From assembly GCA_955652545.1 (NCBI GenBank), contig CATPCA010000299.1, positions 1 to 6,057 on the forward strand: 6,057 bases of DNA. Direction: 5' to 3'. Position numbers and translations under genes: made by a program. Position 1 is the stretch's first letter, and every line of letters starts with the position of its first letter. Below are positions 5,631 through 6,057 of the stretch, one piece after another. The notes beneath the pieces are model-generated. The model was not told where the DNA came from and did no database searches. It worked only from the letters and a program-made list of their open reading frames with translations. This stretch comes from Candidatus Dormiibacterota bacterium (GTDB lineage: Bacteria > Chloroflexota > Dormibacteria > UBA8260).

Positions 5631-6057
5631 AGGCGTCGGTGCTGGCATACGGGGCCAGCGCCATCAGCGGAAAGATGTGTCGATAGAGGTGGTAGTTGAT
5701 GTAGAAATCGCCGGGGAAACCCGTCCCGGTGTGCTGCGGCTCCGCCCAGGTCCCGCCGGCCTGGCGGTCGACGAGGTAGCGCACGCCGGTGGCGGCGACG
5801 TCGCCCTCCCCGGCTCCGCCGGCCTGCAACGTCAACAGCGCCCACGCCGTCTGCGATGCGGTGCTGTCGCCGACGCCGGCGAAGGAGTCATCCCTGTACG
5901 AGTGGCACGTCTCGCCCCAGCCGCCGTCGCGATTCTGCGCGCGGCGCGTCCAGTCGACGGCGCGGGCGACCTCCGCGTCGGCGACGTGCAGCGGCGCCAG
6001 CGCCGTGACCACGCACCAGGTGCCGTAGAGGTGGTTGACACCCCAGCGACCGAACCA
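5629..6057 (-). CDS. shc: Squalene-hopene cyclase, C-terminal part (5' end outside window)
   Basis: The minus-strand frame is open from the window edge to a TAG at 5629-5631 and gives 142 residues, roughly the last fifth of a cyclase of about 630-680 residues. The fragment begins WFGRWGVNHLYGTW, a conserved SHC segment. It continues with a QW repeat of the form Q-N-R-D-G-G-W-G-E, then DSTASQTAWALLTL, a second QW-like R-Q-A-G-G-T-W, and the signature ending GTGFPGDFYINYHLYRHIFPLMAL. The enzyme is a monotopic membrane protein that cyclises squalene to hopene and hopanol. The catalytic D-x-D-D motif lies in the part not seen. A GTG at 6012 in this frame is internal and not a start, since the conserved sequence runs straight through it. 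It is the most upstream visible gene of the shc-hpnH-hpnA operon. It ends on a TAG that overlaps the hpnH ribosome site. Confidence 0.97.
   Translation of the reverse strand, partial: WFGRWGVNHLYGTWCVVTALAPLHVADAEVARAVDWTRRAQNRDGGWGETCHSYRDDSFAGVGDSTASQTAWALLTLQAGGAGEGDVAATGVRYLVDRQAGGTWAEPQHTGTGFPGDFYINYHLYRHIFPLMALAPYASTDA

Noticed and set aside
5629..6012. A separate small protein starting at GTG 6012
   Set aside because: The conserved cyclase sequence continues upstream of this GTG to the window edge, so it is an internal codon of shc.

Overview
The window is GC-rich throughout and almost wall-to-wall coding. It has GTG starts, starts without Shine-Dalgarno sequences, and a hopanoid operon, which together suggest a high-GC Gram-positive (actinobacterial-type) chromosome. 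The genus cannot be named from this sequence alone. There are no mobile elements, tRNAs, rRNAs or CRISPR repeats. No gene-free stretch exceeds 300 bases; the longest is the roughly 120-bp divergent region between the short-chain dehydrogenase (SDR) and MarR genes.

Left part (1-2095, plus strand): the C-terminal end of a probable alpha/beta-hydrolase, closed by a perfect 10-bp GC hairpin. A small VOC (glyoxalase-fold) protein follows, then a flavin-containing monooxygenase (FMO) with both Rossmann motifs and the FMO fingerprint. Middle (2105-3604): a classical SDR on the minus strand, convergent with the FMO (9-bp gap) and divergent from a MarR-family regulator. A TGT-N2-ACGT-N2-ACA dyad sits on the MarR -10 region in the space between them and is a plausible MarR operator.

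Right part (3614-6057, minus strand): a hopanoid operon read right to left. It begins with the C-terminal end of squalene-hopene cyclase (shc, cut by the window edge), then the radical-SAM adenosylhopane synthase hpnH, then the extended-SDR hopanoid-associated epimerase hpnA. The three are tightly coupled: the hpnH ribosome site overlaps the shc stop, and hpnH and hpnA overlap by 4 bp. Shc makes the hopene skeleton, HpnH adds 5'-deoxyadenosine to it, and HpnA is presumed to act on later side-chain or sugar chemistry. hpnA meets the MarR gene tail to tail with 9 bp between them.

The plus-strand genes VOC, FMO and MarR each have a -10-like hexamer ending 6-7 bases before the start codon and no Shine-Dalgarno, which fits leaderless transcription. 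The most speculative idea is that the MarR/SDR/FMO neighbourhood is a small regulated oxidation module, possibly linked to the adjacent hopanoid genes. The sequence shows adjacency and plausible regulation, not a substrate.
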